Below are positions 1-7,480 of a stretch of DNA of 19,942 nucleotides, piece after piece. The notes below the pieces were generated by a model, which saw nothing but the letters and a program-made list of their open reading frames with translations, had not been told where the DNA came from and did not search any database. Positions within the stretch are counted from its first letter, which is position 1; every line of letters starts with the position of its first letter. The DNA comes from an uncultured Lachnospiraceae bacterium. Its GTDB lineage: Bacteria > Bacillota > Clostridia > Lachnospirales > Lachnospiraceae. The stretch is from assembly GCA_905193085.1 (NCBI GenBank), contig CAJJNI010000017.1, positions 1 through 19,942 on the forward strand, in the 5' to 3' direction. The position numbers and the translations under genes were made by a program.

Positions 1-120
1 ACCAGTCCACCTGGAATCCCAATATGCCCCTCCGGGATCTCATTTATGTGGCAAAAAGCTAAAGGACAGTATGGCCGTGTAGATGATGCTGTTAAGATTA
101 TCGACCCAAGACAGGAATAA
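1..120 (+). CDS. 3' end of a probable Fe-S cluster scaffold-like (NifU-related) gene, partial
   Basis: An open frame runs from base 1 to a TAA at 118-120 and encodes the last 39 residues of a protein whose start lies left of the window. The tail reads TSPPGIPICPSGISFMWQ, then a basic stretch, VDDAVKIIDP and RQE. The next gene follows after 18 bases with its own ribosome binding site, so the two are probably co-transcribed. From memory, GGGtGRT genes in clostridia often follow an iron-sulfur cluster assembly scaffold gene. That neighbourhood, more than the visible residues, is the reason for the name. No cluster-ligand motif can be judged from this fragment; it contains a single cysteine. The reading frame is fairly sure, the function only likely. 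Confidence 0.55.
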   Translation, partial: TSPPGIPICPSGISFMWQKAKGQYGRVDDAVKIIDPRQE

Positions 121-138
121 GAGAAAGGAGACGAAACA

Positions 139-1149
139 ATGGCTTTATTTGAATCATATGAAAGAAGAATTGATCAGATTAATGCTGTATTAAACAGCTA
201 TGGTATCAGCTCAATCGAAGAAGCTGAGAAAATTACTAAAGATGCTGGACTTGATGTATACGAACAGGTAAAGAAAATCCAGCCAATTTGTTTTGAAAAT
301 GCTTGCTGGGCTTACACAGTAGGTGCAGCTATCGCAATTAAGAAAGGTTGCAGAAGAGCAGCAGATGCAGCAGCAGCTATCGGAGAAGGTCTTCAGGCTT
401 TCTGTATTCCAGGTTCAGTTGCTGACCATCGTAAAGTTGGTCTTGGACATGGTAACCTCGGTAAAATGTTACTTGAAGAAGAGACAGAATGTTTCTGTTT
501 CCTTGCAGGTCACGAATCATTCGCAGCTGCTGAAGGTGCTATCGGTATCGCAGAAAAGGCTAACAAAGTTCGTCAGAAACCACTTCGTGTTATTTTAAAT
601 GGTTTAGGAAAAGATGCTGCACAGATTATTTCACGTATCAACGGATTTACATTTGTAGAGACAAAATATGATTACAAAGAAGCTAAATTAAATGTTGTAT
701 ACGAAAAGGCTTACTCAAAAGGACTTCGTGCAACAGTTAAATGTTATGGTGCTGATGATGTTCAGGAAGGTGTAGCTATCATGCACAAAGAGAATGTCGG
801 AGTATCAATCACAGGTAACTCAACAAACCCAACTCGTTTCCAGCACCCGGTAGCAGGTACATACAAGAAAGAATGTATCGAACAGGGCAAGAAATACTTC
901 TCAGTTGCTTCTGGTGGTGGTACAGGTCGTACACTTCACCCGGATAACATGGCAGCAGGTCCTGCTTCATACGGTATGACTGATACATTAGGAAGAATGC
1001 ATTCAGATGCACAGTTTGCAGGTTCTTCATCAGTTCCGGCCCATGTAGAAATGATGGGACTTATCGGAATGGGAAATAACCCAATGGTAGGTGCTACAGT
1101 TGCAGTTGCAGTTTCTGTTGAGGAAGCAGCTAAGGCAGGTAAATTCTAA
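139..1149 (+). CDS. GGGtGRT family protein (unknown function)
   Basis: A 336-residue soluble protein with no signal peptide. The family-naming glycine-rich motif is visible as SVASGGGTGRTLHPDN around residue 255, followed by a second Gly/Met-rich stretch (MMGLIGMGNNPMVGA) near residue 308. An AAAGGAG sequence lies 8 bases before the ATG. This matches the conserved anaerobe family named for that motif, in which no reaction is established. It follows the presumed scaffold gene by 18 bases, so a link to iron-sulfur cluster handling is an inference from neighbourhood only. Several cysteines occur (for example in CFENACW and CFCFLAG), but they do not form a recognised cluster motif. The gene ends before a clear terminator, so it is probably last in its operon. 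Confidence 0.85.
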   Translation: MALFESYERRIDQINAVLNSYGISSIEEAEKITKDAGLDVYEQVKKIQPICFENACWAYTVGAAIAIKKGCRRAADAAAAIGEGLQAFCIPGSVADHRKVGLGHGNLGKMLLEEETECFCFLAGHESFAAAEGAIGIAEKANKVRQKPLRVILNGLGKDAAQIISRINGFTFVETKYDYKEAKLNVVYEKAYSKGLRATVKCYGADDVQEGVAIMHKENVGVSITGNSTNPTRFQHPVAGTYKKECIEQGKKYFSVASGGGTGRTLHPDNMAAGPASYGMTDTLGRMHSDAQFAGSSSVPAHVEMMGLIGMGNNPMVGATVAVAVSVEEAAKAGKF

Positions 1150-1206
1150 GAAACCCCGTGTTTATGCGAATATGTGAAAGTATGAAAACCTACTGAAAAG
1201 TATAGG

Positions 1207-1246
1207 TAACTTGCAAGTAACTAGCGCGTAACTTACACACATAACT
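1207..1246 (+). repeat. Four TAACT direct repeats spaced 11, 11 and 13 bases
   Basis: The pentamer TAACT starts at 1207, 1218, 1229 and 1242 in the 3' untranslated region of the GGGtGRT gene; the first and third copies extend to TAACTT. The first three are one helical turn apart. The first copy also belongs to the 10-bp palindrome ACTTGCAAGT. No coding sequence lies here. The spacing could suit a protein lined up along one face of the helix, but chance is possible in AT-rich DNA. Confidence 0.35.
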
Positions 1247-1255
1247 AATATAATC

Positions 1256-1300
1256 AGAGGACAGCAGATGTATAAAAACACCTGTGGTCCTCTATTTTAT
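1256..1300 (+). terminator. Intrinsic terminator after the GGGtGRT gene
   Basis: AGAGGAC (1256-1262) pairs with GTCCTCT (1287-1293). The stem continues inward through CAG/CTG and TG/CA with internal mismatches, and ATTTTATT follows on the plus strand. It lies about 105 bases past the GGGtGRT stop codon, as expected for the end of that operon. Confidence 0.75.
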
Positions 1301-1361
1301 TAGACAGCGGGTCAACAGGAGTGCTTGCACAAGAACTTGACACTTGCTGCTTGTATTAAGT

Positions 1362-1402
1362 AACAAAAAGAAATAACCGCACTCGTCAAAGTACGGTTAT
1401 TT
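1362..1402 (-). terminator. Intrinsic terminator for the GH28 gene
   Basis: AAATAACCG (1371-1379) and CGGTTATTT (1394-1402) form a perfect 9-bp stem, with a further ACT/AGT pairing inside across one mismatch. On the minus strand the hairpin is followed by a T-rich run (TTTCTTTTTGTT), so it suits transcription coming from the GH28 gene, whose stop lies about 90 bases upstream. The stretch between the two hairpins (1301-1370) holds nothing recognisable. Confidence 0.8.
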
Positions 1403-1492
1403 CCTTATATTTTATATAATTAACTTATGCTAACATTTTGTTGCGGCACATTTATAAATGTATTATTTTTAATTTAATCTATCCGGATAAAA

Positions 1493-2767
1493 TTATCTTT
1501 CTATTATTACTTCTGCACTTTCATCATAATCTATTTCTTTTCCTTTGACATCATGCATCTTAACATTTTCAAATACAATACCTTTGGCATTTCTTACAAA
1601 GAAACCTGCTCCACTTGTAGGCTCAAGAAGCTTCATCATCGCAGCAACCTCAGGTTCTTTGCTGTCTGTCATTGTTATATTACAGTTTGATAATGTTACA
1701 TTTTCTACATTCTGCTCTGGCAGTCCGCATATTACACCTGCACAGCTTGTAGCATTTACAATAGTCATGTTATTTATATTAATATCCCGGATAATTGGTG
1801 TTCCCTCATCTACCGGTGCAGGGTTTCTGTCGCTGACCCAGGGCTCTTTTCCCAGTTTGCCACAGAAATAATACATATTAAATACAAACGGGCACATAAC
1901 TCTGTCCATTATAATGTTTGAAAATGTAAGTTTTTCCATTGAACCGCCTCTGCGACGACGTGTTTTTAAACGGATTCCCCTATCTGTATCCTGAAATACG
2001 CAGTTTGAGACAACAACATTCCTTACTCCGCCGGCTGCTTCGCTGCCTATTACAATTCCGCCATGTCCGTGAACCATAACACAGTTTGTAATTGTGATGT
2101 TTTCACAAGGTTCCTTTACAAGGGAATCCTCAACACCTGATTTAATCGCAATACAGTCATCTCCAACATCAATTATACAATCTGATATTCTTACATTTCT
2201 GCATGAATCAGGATTGATTCCGTCCGTATTAGGTGAATCTGCAGGGTTTTTAATTGTAATTCCACTTACTACAACATTTTCAGAAAACAATGGGTGAACT
2301 GTCCATGCAGGAGAATTTGTAAGTGTTATGTCAAGAAGCTTAACATTTTCACAATTTTCAAAATATACAAGGCAAGGTCTTGCTTCTTCTAATGTCTTTG
2401 CCCATATTCTTTCCCACCATTTACGTCCGTTTCCGTTTAATGTACCTTCACCTTTTATTGTGACATTCTTTGCATCTTTCATGTAAATGCATGGTTTGAA
2501 CATTGCTCTTGTTATACCCTCAAAATTTCCTTCTAAAAGCTCATATTTTTCTATTTCATCAGAAAATGAAATTTCCGAACCATTATCAAGATAAAGTGTT
2601 GTATTACTTTTTAGCTCAATTGAACGTGTATTATAAGTTCCTGCCGGCACAAAAAGTGTACCGCCGCCATTATTTTCAATATCCTTTACTGCTTTTTCAA
2701 AAGCTTCTGTCCAGTCATTATTTTCAACATACTTTTCATAATCAGTAATTTCAAATACATTTTTCAT
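1493..2767 (-). CDS. Glycoside hydrolase family 28, intracellular polygalacturonase-type
   Basis: A 424-residue right-handed beta-helix pectinase that would hydrolyse alpha-1,4-galacturonosyl bonds. The GH28 active-site blocks are complete: NTD at residues 180-182 within NTDGINPDS, DD at 203-204 within GDDCIAIKSG, GHG at 234-236, and RLK at 266-268. The repeating pattern of NV-hydrophobic strands fits the pectate-lyase-like coil. There is no signal peptide, so the enzyme probably acts in the cytoplasm on imported oligogalacturonides, perhaps as an exo-enzyme. The chosen ATG has AAGGAGG nine bases upstream; an upstream in-frame ATG (2794) would lie inside a terminator-like hairpin and lacks a site. 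It follows secDF on the same strand but is separated by hairpins. A related substrate such as rhamnogalacturonan fragments cannot be excluded. Confidence 0.92.
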   Translation of the reverse strand: MKNVFEITDYEKYVENNDWTEAFEKAVKDIENNGGGTLFVPAGTYNTRSIELKSNTTLYLDNGSEISFSDEIEKYELLEGNFEGITRAMFKPCIYMKDAKNVTIKGEGTLNGNGRKWWERIWAKTLEEARPCLVYFENCENVKLLDITLTNSPAWTVHPLFSENVVVSGITIKNPADSPNTDGINPDSCRNVRISDCIIDVGDDCIAIKSGVEDSLVKEPCENITITNCVMVHGHGGIVIGSEAAGGVRNVVVSNCVFQDTDRGIRLKTRRRRGGSMEKLTFSNIIMDRVMCPFVFNMYYFCGKLGKEPWVSDRNPAPVDEGTPIIRDININNMTIVNATSCAGVICGLPEQNVENVTLSNCNITMTDSKEPEVAAMMKLLEPTSGAGFFVRNAKGIVFENVKMHDVKGKEIDYDESAEVIIER

Positions 2768-2784
2768 TAACTTATTCCTCCTTA

Positions 2785-2823
2785 CAGAAAACAAGGGGTT
2801 CAGATACTTTTCTGAAACCCCTT
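2785..2823 (-). terminator. Terminator-like hairpin just before the GH28 ribosome binding site
   Basis: AAGGGG...CCCCTT arms (2793-2823) extend inward through T/A and CAG/CTG with one bulged base. On the minus strand a TTGTTTTCTG tract follows. It may end the secDF transcript, but only 25 bases separate it from the GH28 start codon. It therefore also sits in the leader of any GH28 transcript and could act as an attenuator. Confidence 0.7.
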
Positions 2824-2835
2824 TATTTCTTATTT

Positions 2836-2868
2836 TTTAAATCAGGCAGATTTGCTGTCCGATTTAAA
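2836..2868 (-). terminator. Hairpin 6 bases after the secDF stop codon
   Basis: TTTAAATC (2836-2843) pairs with GATTTAAA (2861-2868). The stem continues with GG/CC and CAG/CTG, each separated by a single bulge. On the minus strand it is followed by AAATAAG rather than a T-run, so it may protect the secDF message end or act with the next hairpin instead of terminating by itself. Confidence 0.45.
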
Positions 2869-2874
2869 TTTAAA

Positions 2875-5052
2875 TTATTTTCTGGCTTTTGCAGTTTTCT
2901 TACTGCCGCCCTTCTTCATAAGATACCACATTGTACCTGCAATACATACAGAAGAGTAACAACCACTGACAATACCAACCATAAGAGGTGCAGCAAATTC
3001 ACGGATTGAAGATACACCTAAAATCCATAATAACAGCACCATTACAAATGTAGTAAGCGATGTATAAACACTTCTTGTAAGAGTCTGTGTTATACTTTCA
3101 TTTACAACCTGTGCAAGATTTTCTTTATTCTTAGAACCACCCATAGATTCACGGATTCTGTCAAATACTACAATCGTAGCATTGATTGAATAACCTACAA
3201 TTGTAAGCATACATGCAATAAATGTATTACCTACAGAAATTCTTGCAACAGCATAGAATGTTAATACAACAAGTACATCATGAATTAATGGTATTACAGA
3301 ACATGTGGCAAATCTGATATCTTTAAATCTGAACCAGATATAAATCAACATACAGATAGCTGCAATAATAACTGATACAATTGCATCCTGCTTCATCTCA
3401 TTACTTACAGTTGAACTGATTGATTCTGACTGAATTGCAGATGTATCAATACCATATTTTTCTATAATCTTGTCATTAAGAGTTGCTCTTTCTTCTTCTG
3501 ACAATTCTCTTGTCTTAATGATTACATCGTTACTGTCTTCCACTCTCTGTTTTTGAACATTGGCATCTCCTGTAACATCTTCAAAAATAGGAATAAGATT
3601 ATTTGTAATTTCATCATCTGAAAGCTTGTCGTTAAATGTAATCTGGGTTGTATCACCGCCCATAAATTCAAGACTGTAATTTAACGCTTTGTCACCCTTG
3701 CCTGCATATACACCCATAGCAACAAAACCAGCTACAATAAGTACACCTGAAATGATAAGATATACAAATTTCTTTCCAACAAAATCGATAACTTTTCTTT
3801 CGCCCTGTCTTCCATATAATTTCTCACTCTTAGCACCAAGCACATAAAATGCATTAATTAAAAGTCTTGAAATTACAAGTGCTGTAAACATTGAAAGAAT
3901 AATACCAATTGCAAGAGTCTGTGCAAATCCCTTAACACTTCCTGAACCTTTAAGTCCCAATACGAGTGCTGCGATAAGAGTTGTAACATTACCATCTACG
4001 ATAGCTGATAAAGCTTTTGAAAACCCTGTACGAATAGCTGTCTTAACAGATTTGCCGACACCGATTTCCTCACGGATACGGACAAATATGATAACATTGG
4101 CATCTACCGCCATACCTATCGACAGGATAATACCCGCTATACCAGGAAGTGTCAGCGTCACATCAAACGCATTCAGAACTACAAGTTCCAGAACAGTATA
4201 TAAAATCAACGCAATTGATGATACAACACCAGGTACTCTGAACATTACACACATAAAGATAATTACAAGTGCAAGACCGATAGCACCGGCAATAAGGCTT
4301 GTCTTTAACGCTTCATCACCAAGTTTTGCTCCGACTACATTTGAACGGATTTTTTCAAGTTCAAGTGAAAGTCCACCGATACGGATATAAGAAGCAAGTT
4401 CTTCTGCTGCTTCATAGCTTTCCATACCTGTAATTGTCGGATTACCGTCATAAATAGCACTCTTTACTGTTGGTGAACAGATAACATCATCATCATATGC
4501 TATCATAATCTGTTTTCCTATATTTGCCTCTGTAGCTTTACCAAACTTTTCTGCACCCTCTGATGTGAGTGTAAGTTGTACAACATATTCTTTTGCACCT
4601 GTTGAGCTTGATTTTGTAATTTCTGCCTGTGCATCTTTTACTTCTGAACCCTCAAGTACAACTTCTGCTGCCTGTCCTGATGTAGAACTTGCAACAAAAA
4701 ATTCAAGTGAACCAGGTTTACCAAGTTCTTCCAGAACTGCATCTGCATCTGTAACACCAGGAATTTCAATAGTGATTCGGTTATCACCTTCCTGATAAAC
4801 TTCTGCCTCTGTGCTGTATGTCTCAGCACGCTTCTGAAGCTTGTAAACAGTATCGTCCATATCTTTCTGATCAGGATTCTTATCTGTTGCTTCATAAGTA
4901 ATACTTACACCGCCGGCCAGATCAAGTCCAAGCTTGATATCTGAAGCCGCACCAATTTTCTTGTCACCGATACCAAAAGCTGTTACATATGCTAAAAATA
5001 TTGTAACAATAAGAGTAACGGCAACTGCAATACTGCTTTTTGATTTACTCAT
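2875..5052 (-). CDS. secDF: Fused SecD-SecF protein export subunit
   Basis: A 725-residue membrane protein joining SecD (about 1-415) and SecF (about 420-725). It helps SecYEG move preproteins out of the cell using the proton gradient. Visible signs are a first membrane segment (7-27), the DLAGGVSITYE motif after it (44-54), a periplasmic-type P1 domain, then the SecD helix bundle with GIILSIGMAVDANVIIFVR (D317 corresponds to the conserved membrane Asp). The SecF half has its own first helix (429-450), EFMGGDTTQITF (462-473) and GYSINATIVVFDRIRES (D631). The tail is lysine-rich. Many clostridia carry separate secD and secF; here they are one chain with no internal stop. It starts 31 bases after the SCIFF maturase stop, so it is probably in the same operon, an order common around SCIFF. 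Confidence 0.95.
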   Translation of the reverse strand: MSKSKSSIAVAVTLIVTIFLAYVTAFGIGDKKIGAASDIKLGLDLAGGVSITYEATDKNPDQKDMDDTVYKLQKRAETYSTEAEVYQEGDNRITIEIPGVTDADAVLEELGKPGSLEFFVASSTSGQAAEVVLEGSEVKDAQAEITKSSSTGAKEYVVQLTLTSEGAEKFGKATEANIGKQIMIAYDDDVICSPTVKSAIYDGNPTITGMESYEAAEELASYIRIGGLSLELEKIRSNVVGAKLGDEALKTSLIAGAIGLALVIIFMCVMFRVPGVVSSIALILYTVLELVVLNAFDVTLTLPGIAGIILSIGMAVDANVIIFVRIREEIGVGKSVKTAIRTGFSKALSAIVDGNVTTLIAALVLGLKGSGSVKGFAQTLAIGIILSMFTALVISRLLINAFYVLGAKSEKLYGRQGERKVIDFVGKKFVYLIISGVLIVAGFVAMGVYAGKGDKALNYSLEFMGGDTTQITFNDKLSDDEITNNLIPIFEDVTGDANVQKQRVEDSNDVIIKTRELSEEERATLNDKIIEKYGIDTSAIQSESISSTVSNEMKQDAIVSVIIAAICMLIYIWFRFKDIRFATCSVIPLIHDVLVVLTFYAVARISVGNTFIACMLTIVGYSINATIVVFDRIRESMGGSKNKENLAQVVNESITQTLTRSVYTSLTTFVMVLLLWILGVSSIREFAAPLMVGIVSGCYSSVCIAGTMWYLMKKGGSKKTAKARK

Positions 5053-5083
5053 TTTCTTATCCCTTTCTTTAATTTTTTCTCAC

Positions 5084-6463
5084 TTACTCCTCTGCCATTG
5101 CTGCCTTAAGCATAATAGCACATTCAACTCTCTTCTTCTGAAGCTCACAGCCTATATCGTAAGCTCCAAGAATTGAACCCTGGAAATTGTAAGAATTTGC
5201 CGCACAGCCACCGCTGCAGTAAAATCTTGCAAAACAGTCCCTGCACTTATCTTTTGCATAGACATTACACAGCTTAAATTCATCGCGTACGGCTGTATTT
5301 ACTATCCCATCATCAACATTTCCCAGCAAGAACTCCTCATTACCGACAAACTGATGACATGGATAAAAATCACCCCATGGTGTAACTGCAAGATATTCTG
5401 TTCCCGAGCCACAGCCTGACAATCTCTTTGCAACACACGGACCACCTTCTAAATCTATCATAAAATGGAAGAAGTTAAAGTCCTCACCATTTTTATGACG
5501 CTTTATCATTTCCTGTGCAAGCTTGTCATACTCTTTTAACAAAACAGGAATATCTTCTTCTTTGATTGCATAATCCTCTGTAGGCGGTGCAACTACCGGC
5601 TCCACAGATATCTGCTTAAAGCCTAAATCTGCAAGATGAAGAACATCTTCAGAAAAATCAAGATTATAATGTGTAAAAGTTCCTCTGACATAATAATTTG
5701 TCTGATTACGGCTGTTGGCTGTCTTAATAAACTTAGGAACAATTAACTCGTAACTTCCTTTTCCATTACGGAAAGGACGCATTTTGTTATGAACCTGTTC
5801 TCTTCCATCTATACTTAAAACTACATTAGCCATCTCTTTATTAACAAATTCTAATATTTCATCGTTAAGCAATACCCCATTAGTAGTTAAAGTAAAGCGG
5901 AACTTTTTGTTGCATTCTTCTTCCCTGCTTCTTCCATACTCAACTAACTTCTTAACAACATCCCAGTTCATAAGCGGCTCACCGCCAAAGAAATCTACTT
6001 CAAGATTTCTTCTGTTTCCCGAATTTTCAATAAGGAAATCAAGAGCTTTTTTACCTACTTCGTAGGACATTAAAGCTCTTCTTCCATGATATTCACCTTC
6101 TTCTGCAAAACAATATCTGCATGCGAGATTACAATCATGGGCTATATGAAGACATAAAGCTTTAACAACTGTTGGTCTTTTCTTGAAATCCATTACAAAG
6201 TCTTTGTAAATATCCTCTGTAAAAAGCTGCTCCGCTTTAATAAGTTCTTCTATATCATCTATCGCCTCTAAAATTTCATCTTCACTGTATTTTCCGTTAA
6301 ATTCTGATAATACTTCTGCTTTTTTTGGCGCAGCACCTTTTTCTTTTATACAGGTATGATAAAAAGCTATGACATCGTATGCAACATCATCAACTATATG
6401 AATTGAACCACTGCTGATGTCCATCACAATAGAGTAACCATTACTCTTGTACTGATGAATCAC
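5084..6463 (-). CDS. scfB: Radical SAM/SPASM maturase of the SCIFF peptide
   Basis: A 459-residue enzyme of the six-Cys-in-45 modification family, known to install thioether crosslinks between cysteines and nearby residues of the SCIFF peptide. In order it shows a PqqD-like peptide-recognition region (about 1-85), the radical SAM core with the cluster motif C111-C115-C118 in CNLACRYCF, the FFGGEP motif (158-163), and a C-terminal SPASM-type region with cysteines at 343, 351, 369, 399, 407, 410, 416, 420 and 439 for two auxiliary [4Fe-4S] clusters. Translation starts at GTG (6461-6463) with AAGGAG nine bases before it. The substrate gene lies 138 bases upstream on the same strand, and secDF follows closely. 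All expected cluster ligands are present, so it should be active. Confidence 0.95.
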   Translation of the reverse strand: MIHQYKSNGYSIVMDISSGSIHIVDDVAYDVIAFYHTCIKEKGAAPKKAEVLSEFNGKYSEDEILEAIDDIEELIKAEQLFTEDIYKDFVMDFKKRPTVVKALCLHIAHDCNLACRYCFAEEGEYHGRRALMSYEVGKKALDFLIENSGNRRNLEVDFFGGEPLMNWDVVKKLVEYGRSREEECNKKFRFTLTTNGVLLNDEILEFVNKEMANVVLSIDGREQVHNKMRPFRNGKGSYELIVPKFIKTANSRNQTNYYVRGTFTHYNLDFSEDVLHLADLGFKQISVEPVVAPPTEDYAIKEEDIPVLLKEYDKLAQEMIKRHKNGEDFNFFHFMIDLEGGPCVAKRLSGCGSGTEYLAVTPWGDFYPCHQFVGNEEFLLGNVDDGIVNTAVRDEFKLCNVYAKDKCRDCFARFYCSGGCAANSYNFQGSILGAYDIGCELQKKRVECAIMLKAAMAEE

Positions 6464-6497
6464 AACCTATTTCTCCTTCCTAATATCTTAACATTAC

Positions 6498-6557
6498 AAT
6501 AAGCAACGACTAAGCATACGGTCAAAACATTAACCTTATCGCTATGCGTTGCTTATT
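6498..6557 (-). promoter_or_regulatory. Long-loop inverted repeat between the SCIFF and maturase genes
   Basis: AATAAGCAACG (6498-6508) and CGTTGCTTATT (6547-6557) are perfect 11-bp arms enclosing 38 bases. A competing GCATA/TATGC pairing (6503-6510 region against 6543-6547) would disrupt the outer stem. The element sits in the 138-base gap between peptide and maturase. It has no strong T-run on the minus strand, so it could be a partial terminator, an RNA-processing site or a switch that lowers maturase output relative to the precursor. The fold is seen in the sequence; the role is inferred. Confidence 0.55.
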
Positions 6558-6601
6558 ATAATATTATAAATTCCTATTCTCTTAAATTAACATTCTAAAT
6601 G

Positions 6602-6742
6602 TTATTTATTCTCACAGCTCTGATTTCCAACTGTGCAAGATGTCTTACAGGCAGACTGGCAAGATGTCTGACATTCTCCACAGCCGCCCTTTTTCATAGA
6701 CTGTTTTAAATCTCTTGTATGTAATGTCTTTACATGTTTCAT
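6602..6742 (-). CDS. scfA: SCIFF six-cysteine ribosomal peptide precursor
   Basis: A 46-residue peptide (MKHVKTLHTRDLKQSMKKGG, then CGECQTSCQSACKTSC, TVGNQSCENK) with exactly six cysteines in the C-terminal half, spaced as in the SCIFF family (six cysteines in forty-five residues). It is the substrate of the adjacent radical SAM maturase, which forms thioether bonds on it; the final biological role of the modified peptide is unsettled. Two ATGs are in tandem (6743-6745 and 6740-6742). The second is preferred because AGGAGG then lies 7 bases away and the length matches the family; the first would add one Met. It lies 138 bases before the maturase, with a promoter close upstream. It is conserved almost in every clostridial genome rather than being a variable bacteriocin. 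Confidence 0.95.
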   Translation of the reverse strand: MKHVKTLHTRDLKQSMKKGGCGECQTSCQSACKTSCTVGNQSCENK

Positions 6743-6759
6743 CATTATTCCTCCTATGC

Positions 6760-6792
6760 TTACAGCTTAAATAAGCTTTTAATTTTGGGCAT
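6760..6792 (-). CDS. Candidate 10-codon leader ORF upstream of the SCIFF gene
   Basis: An ATG at 6790-6792 opens a short frame, MPKIKSLFKL, ending in TAA at 6760-6762, 15 bases before the SCIFF start region. An AAGGG lies 7 bases before the ATG, close to the expected transcription start. The codons for its end form part of AGCTTATTTAAGCT, a small hairpin. It could be a leader peptide affecting SCIFF translation, or chance. Nothing proves it is translated. Confidence 0.25.
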   Translation of the reverse strand: MPKIKSLFKL

Positions 6793-6810
6793 AGCGATAC
6801 CCTTTTTTCT

Positions 6811-6839
6811 ATTATAACATAAGATTTTAAATTTTTAAA
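6811..6839 (-). promoter_or_regulatory. Promoter of the SCIFF operon
   Basis: On the minus strand an extended -10, TGTTATAAT (TATAAT at 6811-6816), lies 17 bases downstream of TTTAAA (6834-6839), a weak -35. Transcription would start near 6804, giving a leader of about 60 bases before the SCIFF start codon. Confidence 0.6.
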
Positions 6840-6920
6840 GCTTTTTTTATATTTTTTATTAAAAATAACCGTCAGCACAATTTTCCAAAACAAAATTTCC
6901 GAAATTTTACTAAAATACCG

Positions 6921-7280
6921 TCAGCTTATCATACCACCAAACATTCCGCTCATACTGCATAAAACCGCCGGAAGCAATACTCCTGAAACAGATGTAACTG
7001 CGCCCTTATTTACTATAAGAGAGACAACTAACAGTATGATAAAAAACAATGAACCTGTTATAAGCCCTTTTATAAATTTTTTTGTTCCGGTAATTTTTCC
7101 GGTTACAAAACCTCCTGCAAAATTTGATAATATATAAATAGCAAGTACACATATCCGGGCTTTATCTTTCGTGACATTAAGTTTAAAGCATATAAATGAC
7201 AATACAACTGTCATAAACGCTGCTGCAACAAAGGCTGCGATAAGCCCGTATAACATACAGACATTTTTTGTTTTTAACAC
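6921..7280 (-). CDS. TIGR04086-type small membrane protein
   Basis: A 119-residue protein with four predicted membrane helices: roughly VCMLYGLIAAFVAAAFMTVV, then ICVLAIYILSNFAGGFVTG, then GLITGSLFFIILLVVSLIV, and a C-terminal stretch rich in Gly and Met. The GGFVTGKITG segment and overall size fit the TIGR04086 family, which in clostridia commonly stands directly upstream of the SCIFF gene, beside sec genes. Its function is unknown. I chose a GTG start (7278-7280) because GAGG lies nine bases upstream; an in-frame ATG at 7323-7325 would add 15 mostly polar residues but lacks a ribosome binding site. The gene is followed by 175 bases and a separate promoter before SCIFF. The usual further upstream neighbour yajC is absent here; a plus-strand transporter gene stands there instead. 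Confidence 0.75.
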   Translation of the reverse strand: MLKTKNVCMLYGLIAAFVAAAFMTVVLSFICFKLNVTKDKARICVLAIYILSNFAGGFVTGKITGTKKFIKGLITGSLFFIILLVVSLIVNKGAVTSVSGVLLPAVLCSMSGMFGGMIS

Positions 7281-7480
7281 TTTTAAAAACCTCTTTTTTA
7301 TATTATTTATGTTATAAAGGCACAAAAAATACCTGATACTGCATTTTTAGACTGCGGTTTTGTGACTGGTTAGTGTCAGAACTGTTATTTTTAACTATTA
7401 TTGGCACATTTCATCTATAATAAAGCGCATTTATTTCATATGTATATCAACACATTCTCTATATATCAGTACATTCTCCC

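Noticed and set aside
4052..4390. 112-residue plus-strand ORF inside secDF
   Set aside because: Antisense shadow of a strongly supported gene.
6645..6893. 82-residue minus-strand ORF overlapping the SCIFF gene
   Set aside because: It reads another frame through the SCIFF gene and its promoter, has no ribosome binding site, and the SCIFF frame matches a known family.
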